Positions 1 through 8,463 of a DNA stretch of 64,000 nucleotides are shown piece by piece. Origin of the DNA: Burkholderia ambifaria (lineage in GTDB: Bacteria > Pseudomonadota > Gammaproteobacteria > Burkholderiales > Burkholderiaceae); the NCBI RefSeq assembly GCF_001443045.1, contig NZ_LKPJ01000003.1, positions 9,125 through 73,124 on the forward strand. The letters are read 5' to 3'. Position numbers and translations under genes: made by a program. The notes beneath the pieces are model-generated. The model did no database searches, had not been told where the DNA came from, and saw only the letters and a list, made by a program, of their open reading frames with translations. Position 1 is the stretch's first letter; each line of letters starts with the position of its first letter.

Positions 1-1
1 G

Positions 2-982
2 CACCAGTACTGGCGCGTGCAGGGCAAGCCGCAGAAGAAGTATGTGATCTCGCGCAAGAACGGCTACCACGGCTCGACGATCGCGGGCGGCACGCTCGGC
101 GGGATGGGCTACATGCACGAGCAGATGCCGTCGAAGGTCGAGCACATCGTGCACATCGACCAGCCGTACTTCTTCGGTGAAGCAGCAGCTGGTGAAACGC
201 CCGAAGCGTTCGGCCTCGCCCGCGCGCAGCAGCTCGAAGCGAAGCTCCTCGAGCTCGGCGCGGAGAACGTCGCCGCGTTCATCGGCGAGCCGTTCCAGGG
301 CGCGGGCGGCGTGATCTTCCCGCCGTCGACGTATTGGCCGGAAATCCAGCGGATCTGCCGCAAGTACGACATCCTGCTGGTCGCCGACGAAGTGATCGGC
401 GGGTTCGGGCGCACCGGCGAATGGTTCGCGCACCAGCACTTCGGCTTCGAGCCGGACCTGATCACGATGGCCAAGGGCCTGACGTCGGGCTACGTGCCGA
501 TGGGCGCGGTCGGCATTCACGAGCGCATCGCGCGGCCGATCATCGACCACGGCGAATTCAATCACGGCCTCACGTATTCGGGCCACCCGGTCGCCGCGGC
601 CGTCGCGGTCGCGAACCTGAAGCTGCTGCGCGACGAAGGGATCGTCGAGCGCGTGAAGACCGACACGGGCCCGTACTTCCAGGCGCTGATGCGCGAGACC
701 TTCGCGCGTCATCCGATCGTCGGCGAAGTGCACGGTCACGGGATGGTCGCGAGCCTGCAGCTCGCCGAAGCGCCGGCCGAACGCCGCCGCTTCGCGAACG
801 GCGGCGACGTCGGCACGATCTGCCGTGACTTCTGCTTCAACGGCAACCTGGTCATGCGTGCGACTGGCGACCGGATGCTGCTGTCGCCGCCGCTCGTGAT
901 CTCGCGTCAGGAAATCGACGAACTCGTATCGAAGGCGAAGAAGGCCGTCGATGCGACCGCCCAGCAGCTGGGCCTTTCGTAA
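2..982 (+). CDS. Class III aminotransferase, polyamine-type (5' truncated)
   Basis: PLP-dependent class III aminotransferase, probably the putrescine or polyamine:pyruvate transaminase (SpuC-like) that turns the diamine into an aminoaldehyde in the cytosol. The frame is open from base 2, so the N-terminus lies outside the window; 326 residues remain of the usual 450-475. Visible family marks are GYHGST near the start, the VADEVIGGFGRTG block with the Asp that contacts the PLP ring nitrogen, and the PLP-binding Lys in TMAKGLTSG (residue 158 of the fragment). The first ATG-like codon in the window (GTG at 17) is internal, not a start. It lies just upstream of potFGHI and two PuuB-like oxidases, which supports polyamine catabolism. 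Substrate is inferred from context; an omega-amino acid transaminase is the alternative. Confidence 0.9.
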   Translation, partial: HQYWRVQGKPQKKYVISRKNGYHGSTIAGGTLGGMGYMHEQMPSKVEHIVHIDQPYFFGEAAAGETPEAFGLARAQQLEAKLLELGAENVAAFIGEPFQGAGGVIFPPSTYWPEIQRICRKYDILLVADEVIGGFGRTGEWFAHQHFGFEPDLITMAKGLTSGYVPMGAVGIHERIARPIIDHGEFNHGLTYSGHPVAAAVAVANLKLLRDEGIVERVKTDTGPYFQALMRETFARHPIVGEVHGHGMVASLQLAEAPAERRRFANGGDVGTICRDFCFNGNLVMRATGDRMLLSPPLVISRQEIDELVSKAKKAVDATAQQLGLS

Positions 983-996
983 CGGCTTTGCCTACA

Positions 997-1020
997 GGCG
1001 TGCGGCGGGCGCCGCACGCC
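997..1020 (+). promoter_or_regulatory. Intercistronic GC hairpin before potF
   Basis: Perfect 10-bp stem (997-1006 pairs with 1011-1020) with a 4-nt loop between the aminotransferase stop and potF. There is no T-run, so it is not a classical intrinsic terminator; an mRNA processing or stability hairpin is more likely. Similar hairpins follow potI and the DUF3138-type gene. Confidence 0.5.
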
Positions 1021-1044
1021 ACCATCATCCAGGGGAATTCCACC

Positions 1045-2163
1045 ATGCGTTCCAGCGTTCTTCGCCAAGCCTGTTCCGTCGCGGCCCTTGCCGCCGCGGC
1101 CGCGTTCACGTCGGTCGCCAGCCCGTCGGCGCATGCCGCCGACGAGTTGAACGTCTACAACTGGTCCGACTACATCGCACCCGACACGATCCCGAACTTC
1201 CAGAAACAGACGGGCATCCACGTCAAGTACGACAACTACGACAGCGACGACACGCTTCAGGCGAAGCTGCTTGCCGGCAGCTCGGGCTACGACATCGTCG
1301 TGCCGACGTCGAACTACATGGCCAAGCAGATCCAGGCCGGCGTGTACCAGAAGCTCGACAAGTCGAAGATTCCGAACCTCGCGAACCTCGATCCGCTGCT
1401 GATGAAGATGATCTCGGACGCCGATCCGGGCAACCAGTACGGCGTTCCCTGGGCCTACGGCACGGACGGCATCGGCTACAACGCGCAGGCGGTGAAGAAG
1501 GCGCTCGGCGACAAGGCGCCGGTCGACAGCTGGGCACTCGTGTTCGACCCGGCCAACATGGAAAAGCTGAAGGGCTGCGGCGTGTCGTTCCTCGACCAGG
1601 CCGTTGACGTGTTCGCGGCCACGTTGCAGTACATGGGCAAGAATCCGAACAGCACCAACCCCGGCGACTACCAGGCTGCATTCGAAGTCCTGAAGAAAGT
1701 CCGTCCGTACATCACCCAGTTCAACTCGTCCGGCTACATCAACGACCTCGCGAACAACGACGTGTGCGTCGCGCTCGGCTGGTCGGGCGACATCGGCATC
1801 GCGCACCGCCGCTCGGCGGAAGCGAAGCGTTCGTACGACATCAAGTTCGCGAACCCGAAGGAAGGCGGCCTGCTGTGGTTCGACGTGATGGTGATCCCGA
1901 AGGACGCACCGCACCCCGAGGCCGCGCTGAAGTGGATCAACTACGTGTCCGATCCGAAGGTCAACGCGGCGATCACCAACACGGTGTTCTACCCGACCGC
2001 GAACAAGGCCGCGCACCCGTTCGTCACGCCGGCCGTCGCGCAGGACCCGACCGTCTACCCGCCTGAGGACGTGCTGAAGAAGATGGTGCTGATGAAGCCG
2101 ATGCCGGCCGACATCCTGCGCCTCGAGAACCGTCTGTGGGCGCAGCTGAAGACGGGCCACTGA
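1045..2163 (+). CDS. potF: Polyamine ABC transporter, periplasmic binding protein
   Basis: Periplasmic binding protein that captures putrescine or a related polyamine and delivers it to the PotGHI membrane complex. 372 aa, close to E. coli PotF. The N-terminus is a Sec signal peptide of about 31 residues ending SAHA-ADE. The mature start contains the YNWSDYIAPDTIPNF block, whose Trp/Ser/Asp/Tyr residues line the polyamine pocket in PotF/PotD, followed by the YDIVVPTSNY segment. The ATG at 1045 is chosen because an AGGGGA ribosome site lies 9 bases upstream and it starts the signal peptide; an upstream in-frame start at 988 would spoil it. It is followed by potG after 178 bases. Confidence 0.94.
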   Translation: MRSSVLRQACSVAALAAAAAFTSVASPSAHAADELNVYNWSDYIAPDTIPNFQKQTGIHVKYDNYDSDDTLQAKLLAGSSGYDIVVPTSNYMAKQIQAGVYQKLDKSKIPNLANLDPLLMKMISDADPGNQYGVPWAYGTDGIGYNAQAVKKALGDKAPVDSWALVFDPANMEKLKGCGVSFLDQAVDVFAATLQYMGKNPNSTNPGDYQAAFEVLKKVRPYITQFNSSGYINDLANNDVCVALGWSGDIGIAHRRSAEAKRSYDIKFANPKEGGLLWFDVMVIPKDAPHPEAALKWINYVSDPKVNAAITNTVFYPTANKAAHPFVTPAVAQDPTVYPPEDVLKKMVLMKPMPADILRLENRLWAQLKTGH

Positions 2164-2341
2164 TCGCGAACCCTCGCGGCGGCGCAGGCATCGGCTGAAC
2201 GCCTGCCCGCCCGGGATCCGCGGACATTCCGTCCGCCCGCGCGCACCGCGCGCCCTGTTCCATCCGGCACGAGCCGTTGTCCGCGAGTCGCGTTGCGCGC
2301 CTCGCGCGGGAACGCTAACGCCTGCAATCCGTGAAGAACGA

Positions 2342-3508
2342 ATGGTGACTCCCATGCAATCGATACCCTCTTCCGCTGCCGCACGCCATACCCAACCGGC
2401 CGCCGTGGCCCGTTCGAAGAACGACGCGTTCGTGCGCATCGAAAACGTCGTGAAGAAGTTCGGCGACAGCACGGCCGTCGACAACGTGAACCTGACGATC
2501 GCGAAAAACGAGCTGTTCGCGCTGCTCGGCAGCTCGGGCTGCGGCAAGTCCACGCTCCTGCGCATGCTCGCGGGGCTCGAGACGGCCACCTCCGGCAAGA
2601 TCTTCGTCGACGGAGAAGACCTCGCGTCGCTGCCGCCGTACCGCCGCCCGGTGAACATGATGTTCCAGTCGTACGCGCTGTTCCCGCACATGTCGGTCGA
2701 GTCGAACGTCGCGTTCGGGCTGAAGCAGGAAGGCACGCCGAAGAACGAGATCAAGGAACGCGTGGCCGACGCGCTCGCGCTCGTGCAGATGAGCAAGTAC
2801 GCGAAGCGCAAGCCGCACCAATTGTCCGGCGGCCAGCAGCAGCGCGTCGCGCTCGCCCGCTCGCTCGTCAAGCGCCCGAAGCTGCTGCTGCTCGACGAGC
2901 CGATGTCCGCACTCGACAAGAAGATCCGCCAGAAGACCCAGCTCGAACTGGTGAACATCATCGAGAAGGTCGACGTGACCTGCGTGATGGTCACGCACGA
3001 CCAGGAAGAGGCGATGACGATGGCGAGCCGCCTCGCGGTGATGAGCGAAGGCAAGATCGTGCAGATCGGCACGCCGGGCGAAGTGTACGAATACCCGAAC
3101 AGCCGCTTCTCGGCCGAGTTCATCGGGTCGACGAACCTGTTCGAAGGACGCGTGGTCGAGGACGAGCCCGACCACATCTTTGTCGAGAGTGACGACCTCG
3201 AAGCGCGCATGTACGTGAGCCACGGCGTGACCGGCCCGCTCGGGATGCCGGTCGGCATCTCGGTGCGGCCCGAGCGCGTGCAGGTATCGCGCGAGAAACC
3301 CGGTTCGCATCACAACTGGGCGCGCGGCGTCGTGACCGACATTGCCTACATGGGCAGCTACTCGCTGTATCACGTGCGTCTGCCGAGCGGCAAGACGGTG
3401 GTGTCGAACCTGTCGAGCTCGCACCTGATGCACGACGGTGCGCCGTCGTGGAACGACGACGTGTTCGTGTCGTGGTCGCCGGCCAGCGGCGTCGTGCTGA
3501 CGCAGTGA
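2342..3508 (+). CDS. potG: Polyamine ABC transporter ATP-binding protein
   Basis: Cytoplasmic ATPase that powers polyamine import through PotH/PotI. 388 aa. Walker A GSSGCGKST at about residues 63-71, the Q-loop in FQSYALFPH, ABC signature LSGGQQQR near 161, Walker B LLLLDEP near 182, and the H-loop in VMVTHDQEEA. The C-terminal 100 residues are a TOBE-type domain as in PotG/PotA. Two ATGs (2342 and 2354) could start it; the first is taken, but neither has a strong ribosome site. potH begins 7 bases after the stop, so the genes are one operon. Confidence 0.95.
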   Translation: MVTPMQSIPSSAAARHTQPAAVARSKNDAFVRIENVVKKFGDSTAVDNVNLTIAKNELFALLGSSGCGKSTLLRMLAGLETATSGKIFVDGEDLASLPPYRRPVNMMFQSYALFPHMSVESNVAFGLKQEGTPKNEIKERVADALALVQMSKYAKRKPHQLSGGQQQRVALARSLVKRPKLLLLDEPMSALDKKIRQKTQLELVNIIEKVDVTCVMVTHDQEEAMTMASRLAVMSEGKIVQIGTPGEVYEYPNSRFSAEFIGSTNLFEGRVVEDEPDHIFVESDDLEARMYVSHGVTGPLGMPVGISVRPERVQVSREKPGSHHNWARGVVTDIAYMGSYSLYHVRLPSGKTVVSNLSSSHLMHDGAPSWNDDVFVSWSPASGVVLTQ

Positions 3509-3515
3509 GGGCGAC

Positions 3516-4505
3516 ATGATGAGAACCTCCGCTTCCACTTCGTCCGCCCCGGTGTCGACGGGCACCGCAAGCGCCGGCGCCGGCCGCGCCCGCCGCAGCC
3601 GCTTCGCCGCGCTGTCGCGCTTCCTGCCGTCGGGCCGCAGCGTCGCGATCGGCGTGCCGTTCCTGTGGCTGACGATCTTCTTCGCGCTGCCGTTCGTGCT
3701 GGTGTTCAAGATCAGCTTCGCCGACCAGGTGATGGGGATCCCGCCGTACACGTCGCTCGTCGAGTTCAAGGACGGCGTCGTGCACTTCGCGCTGCAGCTG
3801 TCGCACTACGCGTTCCTGCTGCAGGACGACCTGTACATCGCGACCTACCTCAGCTCGCTGAAGATGGCCGCCGTGTCGACGGTGCTGTGCTTGCTGATCG
3901 GCTACCCGATGGCGTACTACATCGCGCGCTCGGAGCCGGCGCGACGCAACGTGCTGATGATGGCCGTGATGCTGCCGTTCTGGACGTCGTTCCTGATCCG
4001 CGTGTACGCATGGATCGGCATCCTGAAGGACGACGGCCTGCTGAACCACGCGCTGATCGCGCTGGGCATCATCCACACGCCGCTGCGCCTTTATCACAGC
4101 GACGCGGGCGTCTACATCGGGATGGTCTATTCGTACCTGCCGTTCATGGTGATGCCGCTCTACGCGCACCTCGTGAAGATGGACCTCACGCTGCTCGAGG
4201 CCGCATACGACCTCGGTGCGAAGCCGTGGGTCGCGTTCACGCGCATCACGCTGCCGCTGTCGAAGAACGGGATCATCGCCGGCAGCCTGCTGGTGTTCAT
4301 CCCGGCGGTCGGCGAGTACGTGATTCCGGAACTGCTCGGCGGCGCCGACACGCTGATGATCGGGCGCGTGATGTGGGATGAGTTCTTCAACAACATGGAC
4401 TGGCCGATGGCGTCCGCGGTGACGGTCGCGATGGTGCTGCTGTTGCTGGTGCCGATGGCGCTGTTCCAGTACTACCAGGTCAAGGAACTGGAGGAAGCGA
4501 AATGA
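3516..4505 (+). CDS. potH: Polyamine ABC transporter permease
   Basis: Inner-membrane permease subunit, 329 aa. It has a Ser/Ala/Arg-rich cytosolic N-terminal extension of about 45 residues and then about six hydrophobic segments. The coupling-helix (EAA) motif EAAYDLGAKPWVAFTRITLP lies near residue 228 and contacts the PotG ATPase. Start codons at 3516 and 3519 are adjacent ATGs and cannot be separated from sequence. The 3' end overlaps potI by 4 bases, which implies translational coupling and equal dosage of the two permeases. Confidence 0.94.
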   Translation: MMRTSASTSSAPVSTGTASAGAGRARRSRFAALSRFLPSGRSVAIGVPFLWLTIFFALPFVLVFKISFADQVMGIPPYTSLVEFKDGVVHFALQLSHYAFLLQDDLYIATYLSSLKMAAVSTVLCLLIGYPMAYYIARSEPARRNVLMMAVMLPFWTSFLIRVYAWIGILKDDGLLNHALIALGIIHTPLRLYHSDAGVYIGMVYSYLPFMVMPLYAHLVKMDLTLLEAAYDLGAKPWVAFTRITLPLSKNGIIAGSLLVFIPAVGEYVIPELLGGADTLMIGRVMWDEFFNNMDWPMASAVTVAMVLLLLVPMALFQYYQVKELEEAK

Positions 4506-5341
4506 TCAAGCCGAGCAAACCGCTGTCGACGGGCGTTCTCGCCTTCGGCTTCCTGTTCCTGTACATCCCGATCATCAGCCTGGTCGTGTACTCGTTCAAC
4601 GAGTCGAAGCTGGTGACGGTGTGGTCGGGCTTCTCGCTGAAGTGGTACGCGGCGCTTCTGGAAGACGACGAGCTGCTCACCGCCGCGTGGCTGTCGCTGA
4701 AGATCGGCCTCTTGACGGCCACCGCGTCGGTCGTGATCGGCACGTGGGCGGGCTTCGTGCTCGCGCGCTTCGGCCGCTTCAAGGGCTTCACGCTGTACAC
4801 GGGGATGATCAACGCGCCGCTGGTGATTCCGGAAGTGATCCAGGGGATCTCGCTGCTGCTGCTGTTCGTCGCGCTGGAGCAGATGTTCGGCTGGCCGAAG
4901 GGGCGCGGGATGGTGACGATCTGGATCGGTCACGTGATGCTGTGCGTGTCGTACGTGGCGATCATCGTGCAGTCGCGCGTGAAGGAGATGAACAAGTCGC
5001 TGGAGGAAGCGGCGCTGGATCTGGGCGCAACGCCGCTGAAGGTGTTCTTCGTCGTGACGCTGCCGCTGATCTCGCAGGCACTGCTGTCGGGGTGGCTGCT
5101 GTCGTTCACGCTGTCGATCGACGACCTGGTGCTGTCGGCGTTCCTGTCGGGGCCGGGCTCGACGACGCTGCCGCTGGTGGTGTTCTCGCGCGTGCGGCTC
5201 GGGCTGAACCCGGAGATGAACGCGTTGGCGACACTGTTCATCACGGCGGTGACGATCGGCGTGATCGTCGTGAACCAGATGATGATCGCGCGCGAACGGC
5301 GTCGGGTGGCCGACATGAAGGCCGCGTTCGCGGCGGCATGA
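4502..5341 (+). CDS. potI: Polyamine ABC transporter permease
   Basis: Second inner-membrane permease of the polyamine importer, 279 aa with about six membrane spans. The EAA coupling loop EAALDLGATPLKVFFVVTLP is near residue 169. The start ATG overlaps the potH stop (ATGA), and GAGGAAG just upstream acts as the ribosome site. Family length is normal (E. coli PotI is 281 aa). It closes the potFGHI set and is followed, after a GC hairpin, by an outer-membrane protein gene. Confidence 0.94.
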   Translation: MIKPSKPLSTGVLAFGFLFLYIPIISLVVYSFNESKLVTVWSGFSLKWYAALLEDDELLTAAWLSLKIGLLTATASVVIGTWAGFVLARFGRFKGFTLYTGMINAPLVIPEVIQGISLLLLFVALEQMFGWPKGRGMVTIWIGHVMLCVSYVAIIVQSRVKEMNKSLEEAALDLGATPLKVFFVVTLPLISQALLSGWLLSFTLSIDDLVLSAFLSGPGSTTLPLVVFSRVRLGLNPEMNALATLFITAVTIGVIVVNQMMIARERRRVADMKAAFAAA

Positions 5342-5374
5342 CGCCCCGCTTCCCCATCCCTCGATAACAAGACC

Positions 5375-5399
5375 GGCGCGCCGCGCGATGCGGCGCGCC
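5375..5399 (+). promoter_or_regulatory. Intercistronic GC hairpin after potI
   Basis: Perfect 10-bp stem (5375-5384 with 5390-5399) with a 5-nt loop, no following T-run. It lies between potI and the outer-membrane protein gene and may mark an mRNA processing or partial termination point. Confidence 0.5.
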
Positions 5400-5443
5400 A
5401 ACCGAAACGCACATTGACAAGCGCACGACTAGGAGAATCCGCA

Positions 5444-7021
5444 ATGAAGAAGAAACTGATCTGCCTGCTGGTGGCCGGCGCGTTGCCGGGCATCGCGCTG
5501 GCCGGCTCGACCTCCGCCGAAATCAAGGCACTGCAGGCGCAGGTTGCCGCGCTGCAGAAGCAGATGAAGGCGATGCAGGCGCAGCTCGCCGCGAAGCCCG
5601 GCGGCGCCCCGGTCGCGCAGGCCGGCACGACGGCCGGCGGCAAACCGGTGATCGTGGCCGCCGATCCGTCCTCGCCGGACTACGGCCGTGCCCAGGCCGC
5701 GCTGACCAACGACGAAGTCAGCGACATGAAGCAGCAGATCGCGAACCAGCAGCTGAAGGTCGACTCGCTGACCGACGCGGCCAACACCGGGCCGCTCGCC
5801 GGCCTGTCGGTCACGGGCTACATCGACCCGACCTACATCTATAACCGCGCGGCCGGCACGTCGTCGTTCCTGTTCGCGAACCACGAGAACGCGTACAACT
5901 ACTTCAACAGCACGTTCGGCGACCTCTACCTCGACATCAAGAAGACCTTCGGCGTCGGCCCGATGGCGCCGTCGGCCGAGATCACGCTGATGCCGAACCG
6001 CGGCAACGGCATCACGCTGCTGCAGAACTCGCGCGGCTCGATCACCGACAACCTGCTGAACACCGCGGTCGTCAACGTGCCGATCAGCGCGACGACGACG
6101 CTCGTCGCCGGCCTGATCCCGAGCTTCGGCGGCTACGAGGTGCAGCAGTCGAACCAGATGCTCACGCTCACGCACAACCTGCTGTACGACTTCTCCGATC
6201 CAGGCAGCTACGTCGGTGCGGGCGCGAACTACACGAAGGGCAACTGGGCGTGGAAGTTCTTCCTCGGCAACGAGCAGTACCGCACGTACGGCTCGGTCAC
6301 GCAGACGGGCACCAACGCGCTCGGCGATCCGATCACGACCAGCAACAAGGTGCCGACCTTCACCGGCCGCGTGGACTATACGTGGTCGAGCGCGATCGAC
6401 ATCGGCGGGTCGTTCAACATCGGCCGCCAGACGCTGCCGAGCGCGATCGACCCGACGACCGGCAACGTGTCGTACGGTGTGGGCGGCGCCGCGCCGAACG
6501 CATACGGCACGTTCTTCTTCGCGGAAGCCGATGCGACCTACACGCTCGCGGACATCCAGTACAACGCGGAACTCGACTACGGCCAGCAGCAGCATGCGGC
6601 GTACAACGGCGGGCTCGCGCAGTGGTACGGCCTGTCGCTGCTCGCGCACCGCAAGTTCAACGCGCCGGTGGTCGGCCGCATGGGCGTGACGCTGCGCTAC
6701 GATGCGCTCGTCAACAGCAAGAACGGCGGCGGCGGTGGCGGCATCGCGCTGAACGGCAACGGGATGGATCCGTACAACGGCTTCGGCGTCGATGCGGACT
6801 GCCTCGCGACGTCGAAGGCGAACGGCGGCCTGGGCTTCGACTGCAAGGGGGCGATCCGCCAGGACGTCGCGCTCGACCTGCTGTTCTATCCGACCCAGCA
6901 GATCACCGTGAAGGTCGAATACCGGCACGACTGGGCGAACAACAAGGTGTTCCTGCGCAACGACGGTTCGTACGGCAAGTCCAACGACCTGCTCGCAACG
7001 CAGTTCATCTATTCGTTCTGA
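5444..7021 (+). CDS. DUF3138-type outer-membrane protein
   Basis: 525-aa exported protein that I read as a beta-barrel of the DUF3138 type known from Burkholderiales. It has a signal peptide (MKKKLICLLVAGALPGIALA), then a short coiled coil (repeated ALQAQ/LQKQMKAMQAQL, about residues 25-50) such as trimeric or peptidoglycan-anchored porins carry, then a long stretch of alternating aromatic and polar residues ending in Phe (QFIYSF), the outer-membrane barrel signature. ATG 5444 has a clear AGGAG site at 5431. Its place between potI and the oxidases suggests a channel for polyamines, but that role is inference; no member is known to me with proven substrate. Confidence 0.8.
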   Translation: MKKKLICLLVAGALPGIALAGSTSAEIKALQAQVAALQKQMKAMQAQLAAKPGGAPVAQAGTTAGGKPVIVAADPSSPDYGRAQAALTNDEVSDMKQQIANQQLKVDSLTDAANTGPLAGLSVTGYIDPTYIYNRAAGTSSFLFANHENAYNYFNSTFGDLYLDIKKTFGVGPMAPSAEITLMPNRGNGITLLQNSRGSITDNLLNTAVVNVPISATTTLVAGLIPSFGGYEVQQSNQMLTLTHNLLYDFSDPGSYVGAGANYTKGNWAWKFFLGNEQYRTYGSVTQTGTNALGDPITTSNKVPTFTGRVDYTWSSAIDIGGSFNIGRQTLPSAIDPTTGNVSYGVGGAAPNAYGTFFFAEADATYTLADIQYNAELDYGQQQHAAYNGGLAQWYGLSLLAHRKFNAPVVGRMGVTLRYDALVNSKNGGGGGGIALNGNGMDPYNGFGVDADCLATSKANGGLGFDCKGAIRQDVALDLLFYPTQQITVKVEYRHDWANNKVFLRNDGSYGKSNDLLATQFIYSF

Positions 7022-7031
7022 TGCAGGCCGC

Positions 7032-7064
7032 GCGGGATGCCGTGTCGCAAGCATGGCGTCCCGC
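7032..7064 (+). promoter_or_regulatory. Intercistronic hairpin after DUF3138-type gene
   Basis: 10-bp stem with one G-T pair (7032-7041 with 7055-7064) and a 13-nt loop, followed by only a short T stretch. Third hairpin of this kind in the polyamine cluster; partial terminator or processing site. Confidence 0.45.
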
Positions 7065-7133
7065 GCCGTTTCACCCGGCCGGCTCGCGGTGCATCGCGCA
7101 CCGGCGCCGGCCATCTTCGAGGGAGCCGGTTTG

Positions 7134-8438
7134 ATGACGCAGTCTTTCACCCGCCGTGCCGATGCGCTCGCGCGCGACTCGTACTACGAAGCGACCGCCA
7201 CGCGGCCGGCAGCCGACGACCCCGTGCTGGAGGATGCGATCGACGTCGACGTGTGCGTGATCGGCGCGGGCTTCGCGGGCCTGTCGACGGCGCTCGACTG
7301 CCGTGCGCGCGGGCTGTCGGTCGCGGTGATCGACGCGCACCGGCCCGGCTGGGGCGCATCGGGCCGCAACGGCGGCCAGGCGATCACGGGCTTCGCGAAG
7401 GACGAGGTGATCGAGCAACAGCTCGGCGCCGCCGGCGCACGCGCCGCGTGGTCGCTGTCGCTCGACGGCGTCGCGCTGATCGCCGAGCGGATCGCGCGCT
7501 ACGGGATCGACTGCGACTTCACGCGCGGCTACCTGACGGTCGCGACGAAGCCGCGCCGCATCGACGACCTGCGCGCATGGATGGAGGCCGCGCGTTCGCG
7601 CTGGGGCCATCCGTCGCTGTCGTGGCTCGACACCGGCGCGATCCGTGCACGCATCGCGTCGTCCCGCTATCTGGCGGGCGTCTACGATCCGCTGTCGGGC
7701 CACCTGCATCCGCTCAAGTACTGCCTCGGCCTCGCCGACGCCGCGCGCCGCGAAGGTGTCGCGCTCCATGCGCATACGCCCGCGCTCGACGTCGTGCGCG
7801 GCGCCCGGCCGGTCGTGCGCACGCCGTCTGGCGAAGTGCGCTGCCGCTTCGTCGTGTCGTGCTGCAACGCCGGCCCCGGCGGCATACTGCCGGCCGCCAC
7901 CGCCGCGCGCATCGCGCCGATCGCGTCGACCATCATCGCGACCGAACCGCTCGGCCGCGCACGTGCCGATGCGCTGATCGCGCAGCGCGAAGCCGTGTGC
8001 GACAACAACTTCTTCCTCGACTACTTCCGGCTGTCGGCCGACCACCGGATGCTGTTCGGCGGCCGCGCGAACTCCGCGGGCGCGTCGCCCGACACGCTCG
8101 CCGAAACGATCCGGCAGCGCATGGTCGGCGTGTTTCCGCAGCTCGCCGACGTGCGCGTCGAGCACGCATGGGGCGGCTTCGTCGACGTCACGCGCAATCG
8201 CGCGCCCGACTTCGGCGCGCTCGATCCGAACTTCTTCTACGTCCAGGGCTTCAGCGGACACGGCGTCGCGCTGACCGGGATCGCCGGACGCACGATCGCC
8301 AGCGCGATCGCGGGCGACACGCGCGCGTTCGACCTGTTCGCGCGGCTGCGCCACCGGCGCTTTCCCGGCGGCGACGCGTGGCGGCAGCCTGCGCTCGAAC
8401 TCGGGATGCTGTACCACCGCGTGCGCGAGCTGTTCTGA
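7134..8438 (+). CDS. puuB: FAD-dependent amine oxidase, PuuB-like
   Basis: FAD oxidoreductase of the DAO/gamma-glutamylputrescine oxidase family, 434 aa, expected to oxidise putrescine-derived amines to aldehydes in the cytosol. The dinucleotide-binding motif VIGAGFAGLS starts near residue 42. Further family marks are GWGASGRNGGQ (FAD contact), the HLHPLKY block, and the C-terminal YVQGFSGHGV motif. ATG 7134 is chosen because GGGAGCC lies just upstream; the in-frame ATG at 7053 has none and would add 27 unrelated residues. The next gene is a paralogue of nearly equal length. Confidence 0.88.
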   Translation: MTQSFTRRADALARDSYYEATATRPAADDPVLEDAIDVDVCVIGAGFAGLSTALDCRARGLSVAVIDAHRPGWGASGRNGGQAITGFAKDEVIEQQLGAAGARAAWSLSLDGVALIAERIARYGIDCDFTRGYLTVATKPRRIDDLRAWMEAARSRWGHPSLSWLDTGAIRARIASSRYLAGVYDPLSGHLHPLKYCLGLADAARREGVALHAHTPALDVVRGARPVVRTPSGEVRCRFVVSCCNAGPGGILPAATAARIAPIASTIIATEPLGRARADALIAQREAVCDNNFFLDYFRLSADHRMLFGGRANSAGASPDTLAETIRQRMVGVFPQLADVRVEHAWGGFVDVTRNRAPDFGALDPNFFYVQGFSGHGVALTGIAGRTIASAIAGDTRAFDLFARLRHRRFPGGDAWRQPALELGMLYHRVRELF

Positions 8439-8463
8439 GCCCCCTTCCTTCGCGATCCTTATC

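Noticed and set aside
907..3258. Very long open frames opposite potF/potG and many other genes
   Set aside because: Antisense shadows of high-GC codon use; Arg/Ala/Val-rich with no family motifs.
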